In this document: positions 48,880 through 57,751 of the stretch, piece after piece
How positions within the stretch are numbered: the stretch's first letter is position 1
How the letters are laid out: each line of letters begins with the position of its first letter
Assembly (NCBI RefSeq): GCF_014635045.1
Contig: NZ_BMCF01000002.1
Coordinates: forward strand, 1-64,000
Source of the DNA: Staphylococcus nepalensis
Lineage (GTDB): Bacteria > Bacillota > Bacilli > Staphylococcales > Staphylococcaceae
Length of the DNA stretch: 64,000 bases
Reading direction: 5' to 3'
Notes under the pieces: model-generated
What the model saw: only the letters and a program-made list of their open reading frames with translations
Database searches by the model: none
Told to the model about the DNA's origin: nothing
Program-made: the position numbers and the translations under genes

Positions 48880-48907
48880 AGTATAACACATATGATTTAA
48901 TAGTCCA
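48880..48907 (-). promoter_or_regulatory. pckA promoter
   Basis: On the minus strand TGGACT - 16 bases - TATACT, about 50 bases before the start codon. The -35 is imperfect. Confidence 0.5.
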
Positions 48908-48941
48908 CACCATTTTAAAAGGAATTTTAATTAATCCTAAA

Positions 48942-48970
48942 TTGACAATGTTACTTAGTTTAGGTACTAT
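48942..48970 (+). promoter_or_regulatory. metK promoter
   Basis: TTGACA - 17 bases - TACTAT immediately ahead of the S-box leader. Confidence 0.8.
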
Positions 48971-48985
48971 AGTGATTAACGGATT

Positions 48986-49098
48986 CTCTTATCCTGAGTG
49001 GCGGAGGGACATGGACCCAATGAAGCCCAGCAACCTCTTCTTATAATGAAGAAAGGTGCCAAACCGTTTGCAGACAAATAGCGTCTGAACGATAAGAG
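48986..49098 (+). promoter_or_regulatory. SAM riboswitch (S-box) of metK
   Basis: P1 is CTCTTATC/GATAAGAG. The core contains GAGTGGCGGAGGGAC, ATGAAGCCCAGCAACC and AAAGGTGCCAA, all conserved in S-box aptamers, with a final hairpin and GATAAGAG. SAM binding should favour the terminator at 49112 and shut off metK, the SAM synthase gene. Confidence 0.95.
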
Positions 49099-49111
49099 CG
49101 AATGGACGTAT

Positions 49112-49156
49112 AAAGGCCTTCTCTCTATTCATAATAGTGACGAAGGCTTTTTTTAA
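49112..49156 (+). terminator. riboswitch-controlled terminator of metK
   Basis: Stem GCCTTC/GAAGGC extended by an A/T pairing with one bulge and followed by TTTTTTT. Confidence 0.85.
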
Positions 49157-49210
49157 TGAGCTCAATAAAAGAGAATTTTCGTAATTTAAAACTAAAGGAG
49201 CAAGTTAATT

Positions 49211-50407
49211 ATGACTTATAATAGAAGGTTATTTACTTCAGAATCAGTTACAGAAGGGCACCCAGATAAGATTGCGGATCAAGTATCGGATGCAATTTTA
49301 GATGAAATTTTAAAAGATGATCCAAATGCAAGGGTCGCTTGTGAAACAACAGTAACAACAGGTATGGCATTAATTTCCGGGGAGATTTCAACGGCGACAT
49401 ATGTAGATATCCCTAAAGTGGTAAGAGAAACAATTAAAAATATTGGTTATACACGTGCGAAATTCGGTTATGATAGCCAAACAATGGCTATATTAACAGC
49501 TATTGACGAACAGTCACCTGATATTGCTCAAGGCGTGGATAATGCCTTAGAGTACCGAGATCATCTTACAGAAGAAGAGATCGAGGCCACAGGTGCAGGA
49601 GATCAAGGCTTAATGTTTGGTTACGCAACAAATGAAACTGATACTTATATGCCATTACCTATCTTTTTATCACATCAACTTGCTAAGCGATTATCAGATG
49701 TACGTAAAGATGAAATTTTAAAATATTTACGCCCTGATGGTAAAGTCCAAGTTACAGTTGAATATGACGAGCAAGACAAACCGCAACGTATAGATACGAT
49801 CGTAGTTTCAGCACAACATGCTGAAAATATTACTTTGGAACAAATTCAGACTGATATCAAAGAACATGTTATTTATCCTACTGTCCCTGAAGGTTTAATT
49901 GATGAGCATACAAGATTTTATATCAATCCTACAGGGCGATTTGTAATTGGTGGACCACAGGGCGACGTAGGACTTACAGGCAGAAAAATTATCGTAGACA
50001 CATATGGCGGTTACGCACGTCATGGTGGTGGTTGCTTTAGTGGGAAGGACCCTACAAAAGTAGATCGTTCAGCAACTTATGCTGCACGTTATGTAGCTAA
50101 AAATATAGTTGCAGCAGAACTTGCAGAAAAATGTGAAGTTCAACTTGCATATGCAATTGGTGTTGCAGAACCGGTTTCTATTGCGATTGATACTTTTGGA
50201 ACAGGTAAAGTAAGTGAAGCAGAATTAGTGGAAGCGGTCAGAGCACACTTTGATTTAAGACCAGCGGGTATAATTAAAATGTTAGATTTAAAACATCCAA
50301 TTTATAAACAAACTGCTGCCTATGGTCATTTTGGGCGTACAGATATACTTCTACCGTGGGAAAAACTAGATAAAGTTAATTTATTAAAAGATAGTGTGCA
50401 AGTATAG
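49211..50407 (+). CDS. metK: S-adenosylmethionine synthase
   Basis: A 398-residue enzyme making SAM from methionine and [34 protein letters not shown] and [17 protein letters not shown] are the family signatures. RBS AAGGAG. Feedback control by the upstream S-box. Confidence 0.98.
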   Translation: MTYNRRLFTSESVTEGHPDKIADQVSDAILDEILKDDPNARVACETTVTTGMALISGEISTATYVDIPKVVRETIKNIGYTRAKFGYDSQTMAILTAIDEQSPDIAQGVDNALEYRDHLTEEEIEATGAGDQGLMFGYATNETDTYMPLPIFLSHQLAKRLSDVRKDEILKYLRPDGKVQVTVEYDEQDKPQRIDTIVVSAQHAENITLEQIQTDIKEHVIYPTVPEGLIDEHTRFYINPTGRFVIGGPQGDVGLTGRKIIVDTYGGYARHGGGCFSGKDPTKVDRSATYAARYVAKNIVAAELAEKCEVQLAYAIGVAEPVSIAIDTFGTGKVSEAELVEAVRAHFDLRPAGIIKMLDLKHPIYKQTAAYGHFGRTDILLPWEKLDKVNLLKDSVQV

Positions 50408-50502
50408 GTGAAAAGAACCTTGTTTTTTTAAGTTTACTATCGAATGATGAGCTCATATCTATTATAATTAAGTTACTGAACATATAAAGGAGCGTTGTTG
50501 TT

Positions 50503-51411
50503 ATGAATTCATTTGGACCGATAGAAATTGGTTTAATCGTGGCAATTATCGTAGCAGTTATTTGTTTAATCCTATTTTTAGTAGCCTTGAAAAGTAAGAA
50601 AAAAGCACAGCAAACAATCGAGGAACAATATAAATCTAGAGAACAAAAACTTAGCGATGAACATGGCGAGGAGCTAGAAAAAGAAAGAATTGAGAATAAA
50701 AAGCAAGTAACTAAGCAAAAAGAAGAATATGAAGCCACAGTTAATTCTAAAAATCAAGAAATAGATGCTTTAAAATTATTCTCTAAAAATGAAAGTGAAT
50801 ATGTGACGGACATGCGATTAATTGGTATCCGTGAACGTTTAGTAAATGAAAAACGGATCCGTCCAGAAGACATGCATATAATGGCTAATATTTTCTTGCC
50901 AAAGAATAATTTTAGTGACGTTCGCCGTATTAGCCATTTAGTACTTACACGAACTGGTTTGTACATTATTGATTCACAATTATTAAAAGGTCATGTATTT
51001 AATGGAATTAATGCTACACAATTTAAAGAACAACCGATGATGGAACAAGTATTTGAAACGTTAGATCTTGACAAACAAACGCCGCAAACATTAGCGATGG
51101 ATCAAAATGAGGATAAAGATACGTTATCATTTGTTAATTACACGAATTATTTAAATGAAGTTGAAAAACTTGCTGGTGATTTACAAACTGAATTGAATTT
51201 GAAATTCACTCCAACTTCAATCCTTTATTTTAATCCAAAGGAAGAAGGCGCAGTGACAATTTCAAATTACGCACAAAGTACAAATTCGAAAGTTCTAGTA
51301 GGACCAGAACAACTTGATGAGTACTTTAACAAGTTTGTTTTCCACGGCAGAATTCAATATAATGTTGAAGACTTGCAACGTGTTATGGAAGAAATAGAAA
51401 TGTTTAATTAA
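50503..51411 (+). CDS. membrane-anchored coiled-coil protein with NERD-like domain
   Basis: A 302-residue protein. One N-terminal membrane segment (about 8-28), a coiled coil (about 35-95, rich in K/E/Q), then a domain from about 115 (IMANIFLPKNNFSDVRRISHLVLTRTGLYIIDSQLLKGHVF) that recalls the NERD nuclease-like fold. The typical acidic-x-K active-site pair reads DSQ, so catalysis is doubtful. It lies downstream of metK in other staphylococci as well; function unknown. RBS AAAGGAG. Confidence 0.65.
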   Translation: MNSFGPIEIGLIVAIIVAVICLILFLVALKSKKKAQQTIEEQYKSREQKLSDEHGEELEKERIENKKQVTKQKEEYEATVNSKNQEIDALKLFSKNESEYVTDMRLIGIRERLVNEKRIRPEDMHIMANIFLPKNNFSDVRRISHLVLTRTGLYIIDSQLLKGHVFNGINATQFKEQPMMEQVFETLDLDKQTPQTLAMDQNEDKDTLSFVNYTNYLNEVEKLAGDLQTELNLKFTPTSILYFNPKEEGAVTISNYAQSTNSKVLVGPEQLDEYFNKFVFHGRIQYNVEDLQRVMEEIEMFN

Positions 51412-51474
51412 TAAAGTTATATAAATAAGCATCTGAATTTGAGTTTGAGTTATAAATAGCCATATTCAAAATAG

Positions 51475-51511
51475 AATGCATCTTCATTTTTGAATGGAGA
51501 TGCATTTTTAC
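51475..51511 (+). terminator. intrinsic terminator
   Basis: Stem AAATGCATCT-like (AATGCATCTTCATT/AATGGAGATGCATT, imperfect) followed by TTTTTA. The remaining gap to 51706 is AT-rich. Confidence 0.7.
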
Positions 51512-51706
51512 ATTTAACGCTACCTGATAACCTATGAGTATACCTCGAACTTTTTTGTTATTAATAAAAATTATAAATTACATTAATATATAGTTGCCGT
51601 TACAAATATTTATAAATTACATTTAAAAATATAGGCATTTTAATTTATTAGTTTGCCGATTTTGATTATTATAAAAGTTAGCTTAATAGAAGAGGGGTTT
51701 TTAAAT

Positions 51707-52543
51707 TTGGAACATGTAACTTTTTATAATGGCAATGAAATGCCAATTATTGGTTTAGGTACATTTCGTGTAGAAAACAACGACGAGTGTAAAGCAGCAG
51801 TTAAACATGCTATTGAAAGTGGTTATAGACATATAGACACAGCTATGGTTTATGAGAACGAAGAAATGGTTGGCCAAGGTATAGCTGAGGGATTGGCTTC
51901 AACAGGATTGAATCGAAGTGACTTGTTTATCACATCTAAACTATGGCTTGCGGATTATGGTCGCGTTAACGTAGCAGATGCTTATGAGACTAGTTTAAAT
52001 AAATTAGGGCTAGATTATTTAGATTTATATTTAATGCATTGGCCTGGTCTTGATGAAGCGTTAATGATTGATACATGGCAGGGTATGGAAGATTTATATA
52101 AAAACGATAAAGTTAAAAATATTGGTGTAAGTAATTTTAATACTGAACATCTTGAAGCGTTATTAGCACAAGTTTCGATTAAACCAGTCATCAATCAAAT
52201 TGAATTCCATCCATACTTAACTCAGTCCCAATTGAGAAGATATTTGGAAGTGCAAAATATACAGGCTGAATCATGGTCTCCCTTAATGAACGCCCAAATT
52301 TTAGAAGACGCTACCGTTAAAGCAGTAGCTTCAGAAATTGGTAAAACGCCTGCGCAAGTCATTATAAGATGGAATGTTGAACACGGCGTAGTTGTAATTC
52401 CTAAATCTGTAACGCCATCAAGGATAGAAGAAAACTTAAACGTGTTTGATTTTGTATTAACAAAAGGACAAATTGAACGTTTAGACCAATTAAATGAAGA
52501 TAAAAGAATTGGTCCAGACCCTTTAGAATTTAGCGGGAATTAA
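51707..52543 (+). CDS. aldo/keto reductase
   Basis: A 278-residue NADPH-dependent reductase of the AKR superfamily. YRHIDTAMVYENEEMVG carries catalytic Asp and Tyr, SKLW the Lys, and YLMHWPG the His; VVVIPKSVTPSRIEENLNVF is the cofactor signature. It starts at TTG 51707 with GAGGGG nine bases upstream; the longer ORF has no ribosome site. Substrate unknown. Confidence 0.9.
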   Translation: MEHVTFYNGNEMPIIGLGTFRVENNDECKAAVKHAIESGYRHIDTAMVYENEEMVGQGIAEGLASTGLNRSDLFITSKLWLADYGRVNVADAYETSLNKLGLDYLDLYLMHWPGLDEALMIDTWQGMEDLYKNDKVKNIGVSNFNTEHLEALLAQVSIKPVINQIEFHPYLTQSQLRRYLEVQNIQAESWSPLMNAQILEDATVKAVASEIGKTPAQVIIRWNVEHGVVVIPKSVTPSRIEENLNVFDFVLTKGQIERLDQLNEDKRIGPDPLEFSGN

Positions 52544-52567
52544 AAAATATATATTGGTATAATACTA

Positions 52568-52614
52568 AAGACCGTAAGCGAATGCTGACTAATAGCAAAG
52601 CTTACGGTCTTATT
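52568..52614 (+). terminator. bidirectional terminator
   Basis: Stem AAGACCGTAAGC/GCTTACGGTCTT between convergent genes, with short T runs. Confidence 0.75.
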
Positions 52615-52623
52615 AATAAAAAA

Positions 52624-52980
52624 TTATACTATTATATAACCTAATAAACATGCAATAAAAGCTACTACATATTGTATTAATGAATAGGTAATAAAATTAA
52701 GGATATTTTTTTCTGGTGTTAACATCTTAACTAATTCTGAAGAAAGCGTTGAAAAAGTAGTTAGCCCTCCAAGTATACCAACTACTAAAAATGAATCTAC
52801 CCATGGAATATTGAGGGACATACCCATGATTAAACCAATAATAAAACTACCTAAGATATTTACAAAAGGTGTAGCTACAGGTAAAGTACTATTTATTTTG
52901 TTGGCAAACACGTTAGTAAGAAATCCTCGAATGACTGCACCAATACCGCCACCTAACATCACCAAAATAACTTGAGTCAT
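52624..52980 (-). CDS. crcB: fluoride ion transporter CrcB, subunit 1
   Basis: A 118-residue four-helix CrcB/Fluc protein (GGGIGAVIRGFLTN, PFVNILGSFIIGL, GGLTTFSTLSSE). The start is the ATG at 52980, overlapping the stop of the upstream crcB gene (ATGA). Fluc pairs form dimeric fluoride channels, and a tandem heterodimer is known in staphylococci. Confidence 0.93.
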   Translation of the reverse strand: MTQVILVMLGGGIGAVIRGFLTNVFANKINSTLPVATPFVNILGSFIIGLIMGMSLNIPWVDSFLVVGILGGLTTFSTLSSELVKMLTPEKNILNFITYSLIQYVVAFIACLLGYIIV

Positions 52981-53342
52981 GAGAAACGTGCCCCCAATCT
53001 TACGCCAATATAACAAACTAATACACCTAGTATATAGCTAACCAACGCATAGATAATTAGCATTGCGTAAGCTTGCTGGTGTAAAAATCCAATAAGTTCA
53101 AATTGGAAGGTAGAGAACGTTGTAAGGGCCCCTAGTAATCCAGTAGTAATACCCTTTTTAAGTTGAGGGTTGTTGTTAAAATATTGTATTGCCATGGTTC
53201 CTAGTAATCCCATTAAAAAAGCGCCCAAGATATTTGCGAGGAATGTCCCGGTCGGGAAACCATCAGTGTAGTTTAATATTGAAAAAGTATAGCGGATCAA
53301 TGCACCAATAGCTCCTCCAACGAAAATATATACATATTGCAC
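52977..53342 (-). CDS. crcB: fluoride ion transporter CrcB, subunit 2
   Basis: A 121-residue paralogue (GGAIGALIRYTFS, TFLANILGAFLMGL, LGALTTFSTFQFE). It starts with GTG after AAGGGAAG and is coupled to the second subunit. I saw no fluoride riboswitch in front of it. Confidence 0.93.
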   Translation of the reverse strand: MQYVYIFVGGAIGALIRYTFSILNYTDGFPTGTFLANILGAFLMGLLGTMAIQYFNNNPQLKKGITTGLLGALTTFSTFQFELIGFLHQQAYAMLIIYALVSYILGVLVCYIGVRLGARFS

Positions 53343-53370
53343 TATTATAACTTCCCTTCAAAAAATAAAA

Positions 53371-53400
53371 CTACAAAAGTATTATAACTTTTGTAGTGAA
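53371..53400 (-). terminator. terminator between the membrane-protein gene and crcB
   Basis: Perfect stem ACTACAAAAG/CTTTTGTAGT; on the minus strand T-rich sequence follows. Confidence 0.8.
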
Positions 53401-53402
53401 TA

Positions 53403-53708
53403 TTAGAAAATAATACCAAAAGTGGAAAGTGAAGCAATAATATGAATCACTAACACAACTAATATGATATATGGTAAAGCTTTACTAGCTGGTCTAATCC
53501 AACCCGAATTTTCGTGTAAATGTTTTATGGATTTATCAGAAAATATAATTGAAATAATTAATATAATAGCATTGATAATACTACAAACAAAAATAAGTTT
53601 AACCATTGAATTAAAGTGCATATTTAGTAGAGGGTTTCTAGTATTAAAATAAAAACTAATAATAATTAAAATGCATGATAAATAAAAATAAAGTTTTGAG
53701 CGTGCCAT
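53403..53708 (-). CDS. hypothetical membrane protein
   Basis: A 101-residue protein with three hydrophobic segments (5-22, 34-56, 78-98). RBS AGGAGG. No family recognised. It precedes crcB but ends in a terminator. Confidence 0.7.
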   Translation of the reverse strand: MARSKLYFYLSCILIIISFYFNTRNPLLNMHFNSMVKLIFVCSIINAIILIISIIFSDKSIKHLHENSGWIRPASKALPYIILVVLVIHIIASLSTFGIIF

Positions 53709-53935
53709 AATAACCTCCTAGTGCAATTCATTTAGTAATAATATCATATATTAACTTAAATTTAACTAAATTTACAATAAGTAAAATAATTTAATATATA
53801 AATCAAGAGTTTGAAAGTTGTCACTATAGGGTTTACAACAACTGTAGCATTAATGTTTATTCTGAAAAATTTTTGATTATAAGCAGATAAATAGAATTTA
53901 TTAAAAAAAGATGGTATAAATAAACTGTATGGTTA

Positions 53936-53965
53936 TTGACCGTTATAAAAATAATTCTTTATAGA
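53936..53965 (+). promoter_or_regulatory. transaldolase promoter
   Basis: TTGACC - 18 bases - TATAGA, 31 bases before the gene. Confidence 0.5.
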
Positions 53966-53995
53966 ATTATTTATTTTAGTCAGGAGGAATTAGTA

Positions 53996-54709
53996 ATGGC
54001 AAAATTAAATGTTGAAGTGTTTGCAGACGGTGCAGATATTGAAGAAATGAAAGCAGCTTATAAAAATAAACAAGTAGATGGTTTTACAACTAACCCAAGT
54101 TTAATGGCAAAAGCAGGTGTAACAGACTATAAAGCTTTCGCTGAAGAAGCTGTTCGTGAAATTCCTGATGCTTCTATCTCATTTGAAGTATTTGCTGATG
54201 ATTTAGAAACTATGGCAAAAGAAGCTGAAATTTTAAAACAATATGGCAGTAACGTATTTGTTAAAATTCCAGTTGTGAACACAAAAGGTGAATCAACTAT
54301 TTCTCTAATCAAAAAATTATCAGCAGAAAATGTTCGCTTAAACATCACTGCTGTTTACACTTTAGATCAAGTTAAAGAAATTACAGACGCTATAACAGAA
54401 GGTGTACCAACTTATGTATCAGTATTTGCTGGTCGTATTGCTGACACTGGCGTTGACCCAATCCCAATGATGAAAGAGGCTGCTGAAATAACGCACAGCA
54501 AAGCAGGCGTAAAATTATTATGGGCAAGTTGTCGTGAAGTCATCAATGTGATTCAAGCTGATGAAGTTGGCGCTGATATTATCACATGTCCTGCAGATGT
54601 TGTTAAAAAAGTAAACAATAATCTTGGCCGTGACATCAATGAACTATCAGTTGATACAGTTAAAGGATTTGCAAAAGACATCCAATCTTCAGGACTTTCA
54701 ATTTTATAA
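53996..54709 (+). CDS. tal: transaldolase (TalC/fructose-6-phosphate aldolase type)
   Basis: A 237-residue protein, short like the TalC class. VDGFTTNPSLMAKAG and VFVKIPVVNTKGE (Schiff-base Lys at about residue 86) are family motifs, and ASCREVINV near residue 180 is conserved. It works in the non-oxidative pentose-phosphate pathway. The start is the ATG at 53996 after AGGAGG, not the longer ORF. Confidence 0.93.
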   Translation: MAKLNVEVFADGADIEEMKAAYKNKQVDGFTTNPSLMAKAGVTDYKAFAEEAVREIPDASISFEVFADDLETMAKEAEILKQYGSNVFVKIPVVNTKGESTISLIKKLSAENVRLNITAVYTLDQVKEITDAITEGVPTYVSVFAGRIADTGVDPIPMMKEAAEITHSKAGVKLLWASCREVINVIQADEVGADIITCPADVVKKVNNNLGRDINELSVDTVKGFAKDIQSSGLSIL

Positions 54710-54835
54710 TAGACAGAACGAAACAGAAATTTATTTTCTAACAGGTTTCGTGATTTTATCTAGCAAGGGTGGCTAAGAAAAATGCCAGAACTGCAGCGCT
54801 TTTTAGCCCAGTCATCCATTGTTAACAATGAAGAT
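54710..54835. other. intergenic region, possible degenerate repeat
   Basis: Contains CAGAACGAAACAGAAATT and TTTTTAGCCCAGTCATCC; loosely like the dispersed repeat at 22018. No ORF. Confidence 0.35.
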
Positions 54836-54875
54836 GAGCCTAGGATATTAATTTATCCTAGGCTCTCATTTTCTA
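54836..54875 (+). terminator. terminator after transaldolase
   Basis: Twelve-base stem (GAGCCTAGGATA/TATCCTAGGCTC) followed by TCATTTTCT. Confidence 0.75.
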
Positions 54876-55005
54876 TTAAATGGTATAATGCTTATTTTAC
54901 TCAGCGATTAGCATCATTTACATTTAAAATTTGAATTTATATTAACGTATGGATTATATTAAAAATAATTTAAAATAAAAGGGTGAAACGAGGTCGTGCG
55001 TAACA

Positions 55006-55638
55006 GTGAAATTACAACAACCAAAGATAGCAATGAATTTAGATACAGGGTTATTAGATGATGTTTTTAAATATGATGGCGTCATTGAGAGGGCAGATAT
55101 AACTGAATCTCAGTTAAGTAATGTTACATTAGATAAATTAATGGTTTACAGTTCAGTAATTAAAAATTGTGATTTATCTCATTCACATTTTAATCGGGTA
55201 GACTTTACAGATGTTATTTTTGAAAATTGTGATTTGTCTAATGTAAAAATCGATTTTGGTTCAATACATAGAGTGATTTTCAAGGGTTGTCGTCTTACTG
55301 GTGTTCAATTTAAAAAGGTAAGTATTGGGCACGTCTGGTTCGAAGAAGTAAAAGCTGATTTTATAGGTTTTATCGATGCTAAAATTGATAGTTTTTTAAC
55401 AAGTGACAGTTTTTTAGGTAGTGCGGTTTTTTATAATACAAAACTAAACGATATACAATTAGAAGGTACTAATTTAGAAGATGCCTCATTTTACCAAACC
55501 CCACTTAAACACTGTGATATAAGCCAAGCATTTTTTAAATCCATACAAGTTAATAAAGAAGACTTGTTCGGATGTAAAGTTTCTAGAGAACAGGCACTAC
55601 AATTTGCAATATTAATGGGCTTAGAAATTATCGACTAA
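55006..55638 (+). CDS. pentapeptide-repeat protein
   Basis: A 210-residue protein. The middle (about 30-180) consists of A(D/N)LXX-like five-residue repeats such as CDLSHSHFNRVDFTDVIFEN, CDLSNV and LEGTNLEDASFYQTPLKHCD, forming a right-handed beta helix. A C-terminal helix follows. It starts with GTG after GAGG. Some relatives protect gyrase, but no such role can be claimed. Confidence 0.85.
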   Translation: MKLQQPKIAMNLDTGLLDDVFKYDGVIERADITESQLSNVTLDKLMVYSSVIKNCDLSHSHFNRVDFTDVIFENCDLSNVKIDFGSIHRVIFKGCRLTGVQFKKVSIGHVWFEEVKADFIGFIDAKIDSFLTSDSFLGSAVFYNTKLNDIQLEGTNLEDASFYQTPLKHCDISQAFFKSIQVNKEDLFGCKVSREQALQFAILMGLEIID

Positions 55639-55772
55639 AGTAGTTGAAAATACAAATTATTTTAGACGTATTTAGTTTTAAAAATATGAATAATATGATT
55701 GAAACCGTGAAATAAATAACTTATTCTTTATAAAGGTAGTATACGTTTAATATATTTAAGGAGAAACTTTTA

Positions 55773-56222
55773 ATGAAGGCAAATATTTTTAAACAAAAAG
55801 TAAAAAAGCATTTATGGTTTTTAAATAAAAAAGAAAAACAACAACTAGACCAAGTATTATCAGAAGTTACGAAAATGGATCATGGTGAGGAACTTAATCG
55901 TCCAATCGCATTTTCAAATCAGTTTTTAAACAATTATATTTTTAAAGAAAAAGTAGCTTCATCATCTTATTTCTTTATGTTATTACTTGGCATTTTATTT
56001 ACATATATCGTTTTATTAGGTGTATTCTTGTTTGCTTTACTATCAAGCTTATCATCAGTTCAATATTTTATTAAACCGGAAGTACAGTTATCTAGCACTG
56101 TAGTTATTTTAATGTTAGTTGGGTCAGTATTATTACTAATTATTAGTATCTACTTGATTCAAAAGGTGACTGGTTATTTTACGAAAAAATTATTAGAGTA
56201 TAAACATAATAGGTCATTATAA
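55773..56222 (+). CDS. DUF1700/HAAS-like two-segment membrane protein
   Basis: A 149-residue protein. The N-terminal 45 residues (FLNKKEKQQLDQVLSEVTKM) look like the HAAS domain of DUF1700 proteins, which in other bacteria join a PadR regulator. Two or three membrane segments (65-95 and 105-130) follow. No padR gene is next to it. RBS AAGGAG. Confidence 0.6.
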   Translation: MKANIFKQKVKKHLWFLNKKEKQQLDQVLSEVTKMDHGEELNRPIAFSNQFLNNYIFKEKVASSSYFFMLLLGILFTYIVLLGVFLFALLSSLSSVQYFIKPEVQLSSTVVILMLVGSVLLLIISIYLIQKVTGYFTKKLLEYKHNRSL

Positions 56223-56229
56223 TTATATT

Positions 56230-56652
56230 TTATTGCATTAGGTGAGACAGTGTTATACTTTCTTGCCATTTTTTATATACAAATGTATATGGAACATCAA
56301 CTATAATAAATGTTGCATTTTCAAAATAGATGATTGACTTATTATTGTGTGATTTAATCCCAACAATAGCATTTGCGTTGATATAGTATTGCAAAGGAGC
56401 GCGCTTAGCTTTAAGTGGGAATAAGGTTATATGTGAATTAATAAATATGGGGACCATTTTTCGGATTTTTAATATTTGCTTGGCTTCCTTAATTTGATGA
56501 GGGAGCGATAATCGATATGTGTCTAATAAATAGTGAACCGTTAGCATCATTGAAGTAGGATAGTTAAATTGATGTGTTGTATATTGGCCAATAGTCATAA
56601 GTTCATCACTAATAACTGTTTTAAGGTACAATAATTTTGATATTTGTGTCAT
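56230..56652 (-). CDS. ecfX: ComK-like protein, EcfX-like partner of SigS
   Basis: A 140-residue protein with ComK-family traits in the middle (MVPIFINSHITLFPLKAKR...YYINANAIVGI). It is immediately downstream of sigS (15 bases), as is ecfX in S. aureus, whose product is reported to influence SigS. It lacks the long C-terminal half of ComK, so DNA binding is uncertain. RBS AGGAG. Confidence 0.7.
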   Translation of the reverse strand: MTQISKLLYLKTVISDELMTIGQYTTHQFNYPTSMMLTVHYLLDTYRLSLPHQIKEAKQILKIRKMVPIFINSHITLFPLKAKRAPLQYYINANAIVGIKSHNNKSIIYFENATFIIVDVPYTFVYKKWQESITLSHLMQ

Positions 56653-56667
56653 TTTAGGCTCCTAATC

Positions 56668-57141
56668 TTATTTTGGTGAATAAAATTTATAATACTTTTT
56701 TTGAACTTTTTTTCGATAATTTTTTACTGTAGAAATGGAACAATTTAGCATACATGCTAACTCACTTTGCTTATAACCAGAAAGTTTTAATATCAGCCAC
56801 TGTCTCTCTTTTTCCGTTAATTGCTGTAAAAAATGTTGATACATTAGATGGTTATTAGTAATATCAGTGTTGTTAGTTTGTTCATCTATTTGTTCTGTTA
56901 AATATAGGATGTTTGTTTTCTGATTTTGGGATCGGAAAAGGTCTATTAAATAGTAGTTTAAGCGGTTATAAAGGAATTGACCCAAAGAGTAAGTATGATG
57001 TGGTAAGTAATTTTGCGTTAACTCCCACATTTTGATAGTGAGTAATTGAGTATATTCTTCTCGATTATACTTAATACGGTATTTGTTTAGTAAAATAAAA
57101 ATAATATGTTTGAATTGAAAATAGAGTTGTTCGAAAGGCAT
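56668..57141 (-). CDS. sigS: ECF-type sigma factor SigS
   Basis: A 157-residue sigma-70-like protein. A region-2-like segment is at 30-75 (TQLLTIKMWELTQNY...RLNYYLIDLFRSQ) and a region-4 helix-turn-helix at about 105-155 (LTEKERQWLILKLSGYKQSELACMLNCSISTVKNYRKKVQ). Length and linkage to an ecfX-like gene and sagB match SigS of S. aureus, a stress sigma factor. Anti-sigma factor genes are absent nearby. RBS GGAG. Confidence 0.85.
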   Translation of the reverse strand: MPFEQLYFQFKHIIFILLNKYRIKYNREEYTQLLTIKMWELTQNYLPHHTYSLGQFLYNRLNYYLIDLFRSQNQKTNILYLTEQIDEQTNNTDITNNHLMYQHFLQQLTEKERQWLILKLSGYKQSELACMLNCSISTVKNYRKKVQKKYYKFYSPK

Positions 57142-57363
57142 TATTGAGCTCCATTGTCATATATATATAACATTTATTTCCGGATAAGTTTATTTTATTG
57201 GAAAAGATAGTAATTTTCATTTGCTAAATATTGACAATAGGTGTTAAATAGAACTAATAAGATAGATAAAATTTAAGTTTTATAACATCCACGCGTATTC
57301 AACTTAAAGATATAACACTTTAGAGTTTTGTATTATCTTCGGACAATAAATCAGGAGGTTTAT
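57142..57363. other. divergent intergenic region
   Basis: About 220 bases with the sigS promoter on one side; TTGACAATAGG (57231) could be a -35 on the plus strand. Nothing else seen. Confidence 0.4.
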
Positions 57364-57588
57364 ATGGATTACGCACATTTAAATTTAGAACATTTCTTTG
57401 CTAGACATAATGATTTAGATACGATTAAAGATAAATCGGATTTCGTTATGATTAATAATCTTACAAAAGAAATGATGTATCGTGACGGTGAGATAGAAGG
57501 TACAATTGATTTAAATCGCTATTATTATAAAAACAGATCGCAAGCAGTGAGTTTTATAATTATGGAATATAATAAAAGTCAAGAGTAA
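57364..57588 (+). CDS. small hypothetical protein next to sigS
   Basis: A 74-residue acidic protein (MDYAHLNLEHFFARHNDLDT...). The start is the ATG at 57364, six bases after AGGAGG, not the longer ORF. It is conserved in position near sigS in my recollection of staphylococci; no function known. Confidence 0.7.
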   Translation: MDYAHLNLEHFFARHNDLDTIKDKSDFVMINNLTKEMMYRDGEIEGTIDLNRYYYKNRSQAVSFIIMEYNKSQE

Positions 57589-57616
57589 TGAAATTAAAAT
57601 TTCATTACTTTTTTTA
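57584..57616 (+). terminator. intrinsic terminator
   Basis: Twelve-base stem (AGTAATGAAATT and its complement) followed by TTTTTTT; overlaps the stop codon of the small protein. Confidence 0.85.
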
Positions 57617-57751
57617 TGAATATGTAACAACAAACATATAAAATTGTACGTTCAACTATTTAGTGTTAGAATTTAATTTCAGATAGTCTTTTATAATCGT
57701 GTATATAATAAAGAGACTTAATATTTCTATTATTACCTATGAGGTGTGAAC

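Noticed and set aside
53343-53402. Fluoride riboswitch ahead of crcB
   Set aside because: The leader consists mainly of the terminator of the upstream gene; no aptamer consensus seen.
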